Source: Fen-1254 sp963769605 (lineage in GTDB: Bacteria; Bacteroidota; Ignavibacteria; UBA10030). From it: a stretch of 64,000 nucleotides of DNA. Where the stretch lies: assembly GCA_963769605.1 (NCBI GenBank), contig CAVYML010000001.1, positions 124,001-188,000 on the forward strand, in the 5' to 3' direction. Positions 1 to 10,185 of this stretch are shown here, piece after piece. Each line of letters begins with the position of its first letter. The first letter of the stretch is position 1. The notes below the pieces were generated by a model that did no database searches, was not told where the DNA came from, and saw nothing but the letters and a program-made list of their open reading frames with translations. A program made the translations under genes and the position numbers.

Positions 1-449
1 AATCATTAGGGCGTGGTGTATTGCTGTTCTATAACGGTACAAGTTGGCAGACACTATATGATAATATTTATAATGCCGGCGATCCGACAAATACACCACG
101 GGGAGAAACTTCGACTGTTTGGGGATATGATACCGCGCACGTCTTCATATATACAAATGCCGGGACATTCATGGGCAATAGATTCGGGTGGATGAAGGCT
201 AATGCCCCAACAGACAATACATTTATGTATAAAATTCGGGGTTCTTCGAAGATAAATTTATTTATGACCGGTCCCTATAGCTTAATCATTCATTGGAACG
301 GAAAGAGTTGGTATCGATATGATGAATTGTACCAAAAATCAAATGGTGACCTGTTGTATAGTGCGTCGGTATTTACAAATCAAGTATTTATTGTCGGCAC
401 GTCGGAAAAAGCACAAGCCATAGTCTATCGAGGAACTATACAGAATTAG
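1..449 (+). CDS. C-terminal part of an extracellular repeat (propeller-like) protein, partial
   Basis: The reading frame is open from the left edge (first full codon at base 3) to a TAA at 447-449, so only the last ~149 residues of a larger protein are present. It is rich in Trp, Tyr, Gly and Asn with blade-like phrases such as 'FYNGTSW' and 'HWNGKSWYRYDELY', which resemble repeats of secreted beta-propeller or sialidase-like proteins. No NPFNP-type sorting domain follows, so it ends differently from the two secreted proteins downstream. A hairpin follows the stop by 35 bp. Function unknown; the propeller idea is inference from the repeated W-N-G-x-S-W pattern. Confidence 0.6.
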   Translation, partial: SLGRGVLLFYNGTSWQTLYDNIYNAGDPTNTPRGETSTVWGYDTAHVFIYTNAGTFMGNRFGWMKANAPTDNTFMYKIRGSSKINLFMTGPYSLIIHWNGKSWYRYDELYQKSNGDLLYSASVFTNQVFIVGTSEKAQAIVYRGTIQN

Positions 450-484
450 AGGGAAATAGACAAGCAAAGAAATATAAATAGAAA

Positions 485-508
485 GGGACGGTGCGGCAAC
501 ACCGTCCC
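485..508 (+). terminator. Perfect 9-bp hairpin after the first gene
   Basis: GGGACGGTG (485-493) pairs perfectly with CACCGTCCC (500-508) around a 6-base loop, 35 bp after the stop of the partial gene. No T-run follows, so it may be a processing hairpin or palindromic repeat rather than a classical terminator. The same GGGACGGT core recurs inside a coding region at 58523-58557. Confidence 0.55.
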
Positions 509-621
509 ACAATGCAAATAATATATAGGCTGTTTTCCTGCTAAAGGGATAAACCTATTCTTATTCGCATATGTAATGTACCACATTTGCCTTTAAAATA
601 CTTTTTACATGGAGGCATAAA

Positions 622-3600
622 ATGATGAAAATTAGATTAATACGACTATGGGCGGTCCTTCTTTCTGTTGTGCGTTTAGCATTCGGGCAGATCGACCCCA
701 TAACACCCGATAACTGGACGAATGCAGGGTATCGAGGAGACATTCCTCGTGCATTCGACATTCTTATCAACATGAAAGATTCATACGGATTAAAAGGAGA
801 CGGTACAACAGACGATGCGCCTGGAATTCAGAGAGCGATTACAGATAAAATAAACAATCATCCGAATCAGTTCGTCGTCCTTTTTTTCCCGGTTGGAAAT
901 TATGTGCTTAATAGTTCTATCCAAATTCCGCCTGCCGCTAGTAAGCTTGTTTTTATAGGACAAGGTTCCGATCATACAAAGTTTATAATAACACATGGCA
1001 ATATTGCATTTAACATTTCATCATCAACCACTTCAGGATTTAATGTTGTTCCATCAGGGAATTATGGTCAATACTTAAGAGGAAGCAGTTCGTTTCAGGT
1101 TCCTTTCACCGGCATAAATGCAAATGATTTCTTAGAAATTCAAGTAAGTGATGGTATTTGGCACGGACACTATTATTCGACAAATCATTATCCAATCCAG
1201 GATAATTATGTCGGACAGATAGTAAAAGTTATTGGCGCTACACCATCTGGAGGTTCCACCAATCTGACTCTTGAAGAGCCTCTTCGCTTGAATTATGGGA
1301 TGAATCAGGGGTATGATTTGCATCCGTTAGTGCAAAAGATAACGACTGTTAATCATATCGGCTTTGAAAATATTACTGTTTACAATGCAAGCTCAGGCGG
1401 CGAAAGTTGTTATAATTTTATCTTTTCGTATGCCACAGATTGCTGGATGTGGGGTGTACAAAGTGAGAGGCCTTTTAAGGCTCATGTATACATTTCCAAA
1501 AGCAGTGGCATTGAAATACGAGGCTGTTATTTTTATAACGCACAGGCATTTGGTGATGGAGGACAAGGTTATGGCATCACTATCAATACTCATTCAACCG
1601 ACTGTTTAGTGGAAGACAATGTTTTTCATCACTTGCGACATGCCATGATGGTTCAAGGTGGAGCAAATGGAAATGTTTTTGGGTTCAATTTTTCGAATGA
1701 TCAGTACTCTCCTGATGAAGTTGACAATGGAGACATTAGTTTCCATGGTACATACCCGTATGATAATCTCTTCGAGGGTAATATTGCGTTGTTCGCCGAT
1801 GGCGATGACTATTGGGGTTCTAACGGTCCCAATAATGTGTTATACAGAAATTCGCTGCGACAAGATCCGATAAATTACTGCCCATCTGGTAATTATTGGG
1901 ACCATGATGGAGGAATACGACTTATCGGTCCAACTGTAAACGGAATAGAAATGCCGCAAGGATTTTACGTATTATGCAATTCAGTAGAAGAAGGTGCCTG
2001 TTGGCTTACTTCACTGCCAGCAGAATTTTATAATAATACGGAAGCTCCAATTAATGGTTATAATGCGATCGTCGGCCATGAAGATAGGGGTGGGCCCAGT
2101 GGGGACAATATGATTTCAATGTATTATACATCAAAACCTTCTTTTTTGTCTGCTTCTTATTCTTGGCCGCCGGTTGGAAGCAAATATAATGGTAATAATG
2201 TCCCGTGTGAAGATATTCCAGCAAGCCATAGATATTATGCCAATGGAAAAATAACGGTTTCTTCTTCTTCATATTTCATTGCTAATCTCTATCAAGTTGA
2301 TGTGGTGAATGATCTTAGCACTGTACAGACGATAGGCAGCGTTGGCGCTCAGCAGACAATTGGGGGTGTTCAACAATGGTCCTCACAGCAATCACCCGGA
2401 AGATATTTCCTTCCTTCAAATCCGAATCAGCTCATTCGAACCGAGTCAGCACTGTTATCTTACAGTTCACAAAGTTGGAGACATAAAAACTGGGATGATA
2501 ATCCCAACTTTATTAATACACAACTCAGCATAAATGTTAATCAGGATCAACCTCATAAAGCTATCTTTCAACCAGCCCAACCCATTACAATTCAAACAAA
2601 TTTATTGGAATCAGGCAGTCATGTCGGTAGCATTTTATTCCGTGGCCAGACTGTATCGTCACCATATAACGATTATGCTTTTACGCCTCCAAATAGTACT
2701 GCTTTCAGTGCTCTTTCTTCTTTTGCAGTGAATAATTATACATGGAACTTTTTAAATTGGAATGACGGATCAACAGATTTGAACCGGACAGCTTCGATCA
2801 CTACGTCCACGACATATACCGCTAACTATAAAGTGCACCTTGCTACAAACAATATACCCACAGAAACATTTCAGACTTTTAATAGCGCCAATGATTGGAA
2901 CACGCTTACTCCTACAAGTGGATTTGGGCAACAACGTATCGCTATAAATTATCGACAAGATCTCAGTGATTATGAATATGTCAGCGTCTATTGTTCAATG
3001 GGTGAGATATGGACGACTTCATATTTTCCGAACACTAATACATGGACAAACGAAATACGTTTGAGCGATGGCGGTGGGCAAAATAGCGATCCGTCTATTA
3101 CAGCGCGAGGATATCACTTTGACACGTATATTTTTGGAGACGGTCTCTATGTTGTTTGGCAGAAACATAATACAAATGGTACGTATAATGTTTGTTTTGC
3201 AATGAGAAATCTTTCCGACACAGGTGTACCTCAGCAATATCAAGGATGGATTACAACATTGTATGGTACAACCAATCCTCTTATCGCTAATCCAACTCCT
3301 TGCACTGTGCCGCCTCGACCGGTTGTCAGCGTCTATCGAAACGATTACAGCTCGACCTATCATGAATCTATCCCAATATTCTATCGACAAAATACGACGA
3401 CGATTGTACGGCAATATGCCTATCTCTCCAGTACATCAGGCTGGTTCGATCAAAATTTCTACCCCTCATTTTCTGCAAATATTGCAACCTTAGATTGTTC
3501 TCCTGATGTCGGAGGCTTCACAGTGAGCGAGCCGGAACTTATTCATAGCGGTGTTGATACGCTAACATTTGCATATGAAAAAATGAATAATGATCCTTAC

Positions 3601-4185
3601 TTTGGCAACGGTCTTGTTCCTACTCTTTTTACAGTAAACAGTATGAGCACTGAACCTCATCAGTGTGCTCTTGGAACACCAGAGATCGTACCGCCCAGTG
3701 ATAACAGACTGCTTTCCCCAAACGATCTGATAGAAGGTCCTAATCTTGTTACTCGCAGTCCACAGGTGATTCGCAGAAACGGCAAGACATACTATGCATG
3801 GATTCAAGTGCAGCCGTATGATATGGGCAATTATGTGTTTCTTGTTTATCAAGATCGAACCGGGACAGTCTGGAATCCACAATATTATGTATGGGGGTTG
3901 GGTGACGTGGCTTCTGTATCCCTCGGCAATGATCCCTATTTTGCTGAAACATCCTTGCTGTGGTCTCTCAATAATACGATATACCAAGCATCACGAACAA
4001 ATAATGGAACATGGCAAATTTCCACATTAGGGACAGGCTCTGATCCGCAAACGGCATATATCGGCTCATGGTCTGATTATACTTGGTCCGATTTGGGATG
4101 TTATCTCTATGGACAATCGGGCTCACCGCTTTGGTCTTTACAAATTCCAAGTCTAGAGACTTGGTCGAAAAGTGATTTTTATTAA
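622..4185 (+). pseudogene. 5' part of a secreted pectate-lyase-like beta-helix protein, split by an IS
   Basis: A GGAGG at 611-615 precedes the ATG. Residues 1-23 form a signal peptide ending AFGQ. Around residues 45-130 there is a pectate-lyase-superfamily start ('GDGTTDDAPGIQRAI', then 'FFPVGNYVLN'), followed by right-handed beta-helix-like turns to about residue 500 ('IRGCYFYN', 'VEDNVFHHLRHAMMVQGG'). The remainder is an extracellular region of unknown fold. The native sequence ends at 4156, where an IS1182-like element begins; the last ten codons are IS sequence. Joining 4156 to 6023 restores one frame into the 3' part, which carries the type IX sorting domain. The intact protein would have been about 1,480 residues, exported and surface-attached or released. 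Substrate (probably a polysaccharide) is inference. Confidence 0.85.
4153..4156. repeat. CTAG target-site duplication, left of IS copy 1
   Basis: CTAG stands immediately left of the IS end and is repeated at 6019-6022 on the other side. The second IS copy is flanked by the same CTAG at 10182-10185 and 12049-12052, so the element probably targets CTAG. Confidence 0.85.
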
Positions 4186-6018
4186 AGAATATTTTGGTGA
4201 ACGGACGGTCATGTATTATATTTGTATAGAAAATAGATTTATCGTCTCTCACTAAGAAAAAATCATCCTATGTTAGGCAAACAAAACCCACAAAGCAATT
4301 TATTCCTGCCGGAGAATCGTCTTCGCCAGAAGATAGGCAAAGAAAGCTTTTACGTATTTTTAAGCGATCACCGGCATGAAATCTTTAACGATGAAGACTT
4401 TTCGTTCTTATATTGCCCGGATAATGGCCGTGAAAGCGTTCCCCCAAGTTTATTGGCAAGCGCCTTGCTTCTCCAATCGTATGACCGTGTATCGGATCAA
4501 GAAGCAGCCGACCGCGCAAAATTCGATCAACGCTGGCAGGCAGCGCTTGGTGTTGGTGATGAAGAACAGCCGTTTGCGAAGAGTACGTTGTGCCTGTTTC
4601 GTAATCAATTGATCATCCATAATAAAGGGAAAATGATATTCACCAAGGCCTTGAACTTACTTGCTCAAAAAGGTTATACAAGAAAGAATAAAAAAACCTT
4701 CGCAATTGACACGACACCGATATTTGGGCGCGGCGCGGTTGAAGACACCTTTAACATGTTGGCGGAAGGACTTCGACAAACGCTGAAAGTTCTTGCGCAG
4801 ATTGCAGAACAACCGATTGAAGACTATTCTCAAGCCAATGATTTTTCCCGCTACAGTGCGTCGAGCTTTAAAGGTACCTGGACGATTGATTGGGATAACG
4901 ACAACCAACGACAGATCGTTTTGAATTGTATCGTTGCTGATTGTCGAAGAGTGCTGTCTATGGCTTCAGAGACACTTTCATCATTGGACAAAGAGAGCGA
5001 CGAGGCTCATGATCTTCTTCGGGCGACAGAATTATTGAGTAAGCTCTTAGCACAGGATATTCGCGAAAAAATGCCGGAGAAGGCAGAGATTATCGATGGT
5101 GTCGCCAAAGATAGAATTATCTCTGTTCATGACCCCGAGATGCGCCATGGGCGCAAGAGTGCCAGCCAACGTTTCGATGGATACAAGGCGGCGATAGCCG
5201 TTGACACAGATACTCAAGTGATTGCCGAAGTTGATGTTGTTCCGGGCAATGCACATGATAGTGTGGATGCTCCGGCGGTGATTAAAGAAGCGGCGAAGAA
5301 TCTTGATGCCGAAATCGAAAATGTTCTTGGAGACGGCGCTTATGGAACAGTAGAAGCACGCTTGGATGCTGATGCACACAAGTATAATCTTATCGCTCCG
5401 GTAGGACGTGCTCCGCAAACAGGACGATTCACGAAAGAGGATTTTAAGATTGACCTTGAAGGCGAATCAGTCACATGTCCGGCCGGGGAGACAACTACGT
5501 GTTGGAATGTGCAAGAAGTAACGACACAACGCGGAACAACCTTTAAAAACAAAAGTTTCAAGTTCTCTGTCAGGCAATGTTGCCGTTGTTCATTCAGGAG
5601 TCAATGTCTCAAGGAGAAGACTCCATGCCGAAGTGTGTTGGTGCATGAGTATGAAGCGCTTATACGAGAGAAAAAGCTATTTCAAAGAACGGAAGAATAT
5701 CATCAGATGTATCGCAAGCGAGTAGTCGTTGAACATCGCTTTGCACGATTGGTACGCCTTGGCATACGCAACGCACGCTATTTTGGGATGAAGAAAGTTC
5801 TCTTTCAGCTTGCGATGGCGGCTGCTGTGGCCAATTTGACGCTGTTTGCGTCAGTGGCGTCATTCTCTCTATTCTTTATTGCAGCGTTGCTCATTTTTGC
5901 TCTTTGGCTCACTATAAATCTTCAGAGGATCATTTATAGGCAGTTAAATTTTCAGACAGTTATTTGATCCCTCCTGCTTTTTAAGCTCTGAAAAAAAAGG
6001 GGGTTCTCGACTGAGTTC
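4157..6018 (+). mobile_element. IS1182-family-like insertion sequence, copy 1 (intact)
   Basis: The 1862-bp element is bounded by CTAG duplications. Its left end AGACTTGGTCGAAAA and the inverse complement of its right end (GAACTCAGTCGAGAA) form imperfect terminal inverted repeats; in copy 2 the two ends match at 13 of 15 positions. It carries one transposase gene that starts 113 bp from the left end and stops 51 bp from the right end. It interrupts the beta-helix protein gene. A near-identical copy lies at 10186-12048. Confidence 0.9.
4270..5967 (+). CDS. IS1182-family-like transposase, full length
   Basis: This 565-residue DDE transposase has the N-terminal DUF772-like region ('PSLLASALLLQSYDRVSDQEAADR'-type helix block near residues 60-90) and the catalytic blocks of the IS1182 type: D in 'IDTTPIFGRGAVEDT' (~148), D in 'VLGDGAYGTVEAR' (~355) and E in 'VVEHRFARLVRLGIRNARYFG' (~480). 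A Cys cluster near residues 435-455 ('CCRCSFRSQCLKEKTPC') is the usual zinc-like insert of this family. A hydrophobic C-terminus follows. It is the likely source of both IS copies, because the transposase in copy 2 is frameshifted. Confidence 0.9.
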   Translation: MLGKQNPQSNLFLPENRLRQKIGKESFYVFLSDHRHEIFNDEDFSFLYCPDNGRESVPPSLLASALLLQSYDRVSDQEAADRAKFDQRWQAALGVGDEEQPFAKSTLCLFRNQLIIHNKGKMIFTKALNLLAQKGYTRKNKKTFAIDTTPIFGRGAVEDTFNMLAEGLRQTLKVLAQIAEQPIEDYSQANDFSRYSASSFKGTWTIDWDNDNQRQIVLNCIVADCRRVLSMASETLSSLDKESDEAHDLLRATELLSKLLAQDIREKMPEKAEIIDGVAKDRIISVHDPEMRHGRKSASQRFDGYKAAIAVDTDTQVIAEVDVVPGNAHDSVDAPAVIKEAAKNLDAEIENVLGDGAYGTVEARLDADAHKYNLIAPVGRAPQTGRFTKEDFKIDLEGESVTCPAGETTTCWNVQEVTTQRGTTFKNKSFKFSVRQCCRCSFRSQCLKEKTPCRSVLVHEYEALIREKKLFQRTEEYHQMYRKRVVVEHRFARLVRLGIRNARYFGMKKVLFQLAMAAAVANLTLFASVASFSLFFIAALLIFALWLTINLQRIIYRQLNFQTVI

Positions 6019-6022
6019 CTAG
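6019..6022. repeat. CTAG target-site duplication, right of IS copy 1
   Basis: Second copy of the CTAG found at 4153-4156. Removing the IS plus one CTAG joins codon CTA-G to GG-CTG and restores the reading frame of the interrupted gene. Confidence 0.85.
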
Positions 6023-6933
6023 GGCTGAACAAGTCTATGATTGCAAATACAGAGAGATTGGATAAGTCTGCAACCGTAAAAGCTAACAGAACCGCGCATA
6101 CAATGGTAAGTGGAACAGCGATTAGTGCTAAGTATATTCGTATGATAACGATGACGGATACAAGCAAGGGAATACAGCTTTACATTGGAGTATCTCAACC
6201 CAGCTTAGGAAAGAGTTACCTTTCTTTTAATTCCGTCAATGATACATTCCCCGTTATCAATGCGACGAATTATTTGCAGTTCCTCTCAACTCAGCAAGCA
6301 GTGGTTGGCGATGATGATGATACGCTTAGTTTCCAGATAACGATTCATAGTAAAAACCTAAAAACCAATCTGCCATCCTTGAGGGTAAACCAGATGCTTG
6401 ATAAAAGTATAAGCGAGATTTCTACATTCGCACCATTATCACAAAACGATGTACGAGGTTCTAGTGTTCAAAAGGTCCGTCTTCCCGTAAAGAATATGAA
6501 AGGGAGATTTTTGGGAGTTCAGTTGAGCGGATTTGATATGAGTGCCTTGGGAAATAAATTCCAATTCTCATTAGAGCATTTCTATAGAATTGAATCCTCA
6601 GATTCAGTTACGTTGCAAAACCAATCAGAAGCAGCAACCACACAAATGACACAGACAGCGGGAGTATCCCTTGGCAGTTACCCCGAACCGTTTAATCCAA
6701 CCACAAATATCTGCTATCAGTTGATCGAGAACAGCCGTGTAAGTATCAAGGTCTACGATATACTTGGTAGGCAGGTGGTAACGTTGGTCGACGGCAATAA
6801 AACAGCAGGTCAGTATACAGCCGTCTTTGATGGTTCACATTATGCAAGCGGTGTGTACTTTGTTCGTATGATGGTGCAGGGTTCGAATTCACAACAATTT
6901 GTGAAAACATTAAAGATACAAATGTTGAAATAG
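6023..6933 (+). pseudogene. 3' part of the split beta-helix protein, with type IX sorting domain
   Basis: After the IS the original frame continues through GGCTGAACAAG to the ATG at 6037 and on to a TAA at 6931-6933. The last ~85 residues are a type A C-terminal sorting domain of the type IX secretion system: 'YPEPFNPTTNICYQL', then 'VYDILGRQVVTLVDG', 'GQYTAVFDG', 'YASGVYFVRM', ending 'KTLKIQMLK'. The ATG at 6037 has no good ribosome site, so this fragment is probably not made on its own, and without the signal peptide it could not be exported. The region just before (residues ~10-200) is a Ser/Thr/Asn-rich extracellular segment. Confidence 0.85.
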
Positions 6934-7867
6934 CATTTTGACTTATTATAGTGATATCGCTGCCTGTTATTGCAATTCTGTGATGACAGGTGGCGATCCG
7001 TTTATAAATATAGAAACATTTTAAATCCATTCGCACTTGCTTTCAGTGACTTGACTATATATTACTGTAGTAAGCTGCTTTCCCCAAATCCATTTCCTAA
7101 TAGAAACTTCTTTCAAGACTTATGTAAATATTCCAAAAATGCCTTTCGTAAAAGAGGCATCCTATCACTTTTCTACAAATTTAAGATGTCTGCTTAATGT
7201 GGATAACAATTCTGATCTTAACTGCATCCATACACTAACTATTTGGACGTGACCCAAAGAGGTGATACTCCCGCCCCCTCAATAGGTCATACTCGTTCTC
7301 TTCTGACCTTTTCTTCAAACAAAACCCTTTCATCGAAGAATACTCCGCTTGACTATTTCAATATAAATATGCTTAATTGTACCACTGCTTCGATCATTCC
7401 ACCACAATAAATTCATCACGGACAAGTGATGAAAAAGAAAATTACCAAGAAGATCGGGCGTCATTTTTGAAATATGTAATTTGAACATTATTGTGTGAGC
7501 ACGTGTAGGGGAACAACACATGCTCCGGGGTAGAATCATGTCCCCACATTCTTAAAATTATTTACGTTTTAAGAATTAGAATGTATCTTTGACTGTCAAC
7601 ACAAAGATACCATTCGCATTATTGCTCTTAAATTGCGATGAAAGGCAACTAATTGGTGATATACCGTCGATGCAAGCCGTGACTCAAATAGTCTAATATA
7701 AAAATGGAATGGACAGCACACGGGGACTTATTCTAGCCTTCAACTTAAAAATTGTCCAATTTGGTGCTCTCTGAGAATTTTTTAACCTTAACCTGATTTA
7801 TTTTGGACAGCAGTGATGTTAAATATTAGATTACAATTACCGTTTATTTTCACTTTGGGAGAAACAC
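6934..7867. other. Intergenic stretch holding one copy of a 127-bp repeat
   Basis: No convincing gene is present on either strand. The recognisable content is the 127-bp repeat at 7484-7610 described separately. Short open frames here lack ribosome sites and family-like sequence. Confidence 0.5.
7484..7610 (+). repeat. 127-bp intergenic repeat with conserved hairpin, copy 1
   Basis: This stretch aligns without gaps to 12946-13072. The best-conserved part begins AACATTATTGTGTGAGC and runs through the CACGTGTAGGGGAACAACA block. At its end GTATCTTT (7583-7590) can pair with AAAGATAC (7603-7610); in the other copy the same stem is kept at the identical offset while the 12-base loop differs. Each copy lies downstream of one of the two type IX-secreted protein genes. 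Confidence 0.75.
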
Positions 7868-7945
7868 ATGAAAATTATTTCACGTTTCCTCTTTGTAGTG
7901 GTTTGCCTACTAAGCAGCACAAATTTATTGTTTTCAGCTATCACT

Positions 7946-9918
7946 CCACCCACGACTAATTCTCCGGGCAGTTCAAGTTCACCGGGCACGGTTGTAAACA
8001 CATTGACGCCGACCTTTAGTTGGAATGCCGCGAGCGGAGCAACGGGATATGGGCTTTATATTCGGGACATGACCGCATCTGGTACACCTCTGGTTTATCC
8101 GAATAGCAGTGGGACGACATCGACACCGTTGACAGGGACATCGTTTACAATACCCAGTGGCTATTTGGTTAGCGGTCACGACTACAGATGGGATATGTCC
8201 AGCTTTTCTGGATCGACGGAAAGCACAACGTACTCTGCTATACTTTACTTCCAGGATGTTGTGACAGTGCCGGTATCACCACCCACGACTAATTCTCCGG
8301 GCAGTTCAAGTTCACCGGGCACGGTTGTAAACACATTGACGCCAACCTTTAGTTGGAATGCTGCGAGCGGAGCAACGGGATATGGGCTTTATATTCGGGA
8401 CATGACCGCATCTGGTACACCTCTGGTTTATCCGAATAGCAGTGGGACGACATCGACACCGTTGACAGGGACATCGTTTACAATACCCAGTGGCTATTTG
8501 GTTAGCGGTCACGACTACAGATGGGATATGTCCAGCTTTTCTGGATCGACGGAAAGCACAACGTACTCTGCTATACTTTACTTCCAGGATGTTGTGACAG
8601 TGCCGGTATCACCACCCACGACTAATTCTCCGGGCAGTTCAAGTTCACCGGGCACGGTTGTAAACACATTGACGCCGACCTTTAGTTGGAATGCTGCGAG
8701 CGGAGCAACGGGATATGGGCTTTATATTCGGGACATGACCGCATCTGGTACACCTCTGGTTTATCCGAATAGCAGTGGGACGACATCGACACCGTTGACA
8801 GGGACATCGTTTACAATACCCAGTGGCTATTTGGTTAGCGGTCACGACTACAGATGGGATATGTCCAGCTTTTCTGGATCGACGGAAAGCACAACGTACT
8901 CTGCTATACTTTACTTCCAGGATGTTGTGACAGTGCCGGTATCACCACCCACGATTAATTCTCCGGGCAGTTCAAGTTCACCGGGCACGGTTGTAAACAC
9001 ATTGACGCCAACCTTTAGTTGGAATGCTGCGAGCGGAGCAACGGGATATGGGCTTTATATTCGGGACATGACCGCATCTGGTACACCTCTGGTTTATCCG
9101 AATAGCAGTGGGACGACATCGACACCGTTGACAGGGACATCGTTTACAATACCCAGTGGCTATTTGGTTAGCGGTCACGACTACAGATGGGATATGTCCA
9201 GCTTTTCTGGATCGACGGAAAGCACAACGTACTCTGCTATACTTTACTTCCAGGATGTTGTGACAGTGCCGGTATCACCACCCACGACTAATTCTCCGGG
9301 CAGTTCAAGTTCACCGGGCACGGTTGTAAACACATTGACGCCAACCTTTAGTTGGAATGCTGCGAGCGGAGCAACGGGATATGGGCTTTATATTCGGGAC
9401 ATGACCGCATCTGGTACACCTCTGGTTTATCCGAATAGCAGTGGGACGACATCGACACCGTTGACAGGGACATCGTTTACAATACCCAGTGGCTATTTGG
9501 TTAGCGGTCACGACTACAGATGGGATATGTCCAGCTTTTCTGGATCGACGGAAAGCACAACGTACTCTGCTATACTTTACTTCCAGGATGTTGTGACAGT
9601 GCCGGTATCACCACCCACGACTAATTCTCCGGGCAGTTCAAGTTCACCGGGCACGGTTGTAAACACATTGACGCCGACCTTTAGTTGGAATGCCGCGAGC
9701 GGAGCAACGGGATATGGGCTTTATATTCGGGACATGACCGCATCTGGTACACCTCTGGTTTATCCGAATAGCAGTGGGACGACATCGACACCGTTGACAG
9801 GGACATCGTTTACAATACCCAGTGGCTATTTGGTTAGCGGTCACGACTACAGATGGGATATGTCCAGCTTTTCTGGATCGACGGAAAGCACAACGTACTC
9901 TGCTATACTTTACTTCCA
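7946..9918 (+). repeat. Six tandem 333-bp coding repeats
   Basis: Units start at 7946, 8279, 8612, 8945, 9278 and 9611; the last is cut short at about 9918 where the sequence changes to the hydrolase domain. The units differ at only a few bases (for example GCCGCGAGC versus GCTGCGAGC, GCCGACC versus GCCAACC, and one ACGATT in unit 4). Such near-identity at synonymous positions means recent amplification or ongoing homogenisation. Copy number should vary between strains and may be miscounted in short-read assemblies. Confidence 0.95.
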
Positions 9919-10181
9919 AACGACTGATACTATGAAAACATTACCACTAGGTATAGATGTTTCAGAGTTTCAAAATGCTATAAACTGGGGACAAGTTAGT
10001 GGAATTGGCGGAAAAGTATTCGCAATAATACGAGCATCAGCAGGTGCTAAAACCACAGATGCATATTTCGCTCAGAACGTGGTTAACGCTAAAGATTCTG
10101 GACTTATCGTCGGTGCGTATCATTTTGCATATCCTCAATATTATACAGCTGACCAGGAAGCTCAAAAGTTTCTTTCAGTAG

Positions 10182-10185
10182 CTAG
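10182..10185. repeat. CTAG target-site duplication, left of IS copy 2
   Basis: CTAG adjoins the left IS end and recurs at 12049-12052. The flanks AGCTAG and CTAGCT also agree with an insertion into an AGCTAGCT-like palindrome. Confidence 0.85.

Noticed and set aside
3019..3987. Minus-strand frames of 131 and 141 residues within the beta-helix protein gene
   Set aside because: They are antisense to a gene with clear signal peptide and domain content.
7946..9918. CRISPR-like tandem repeat array
   Set aside because: The units are 333 bp, contiguous and in frame inside a coding region, without spacers.
7979..9919. Series of 66-residue reverse-strand frames repeated every 333 bp
   Set aside because: They are antisense shadows of the repeated domain and have no ribosome sites.
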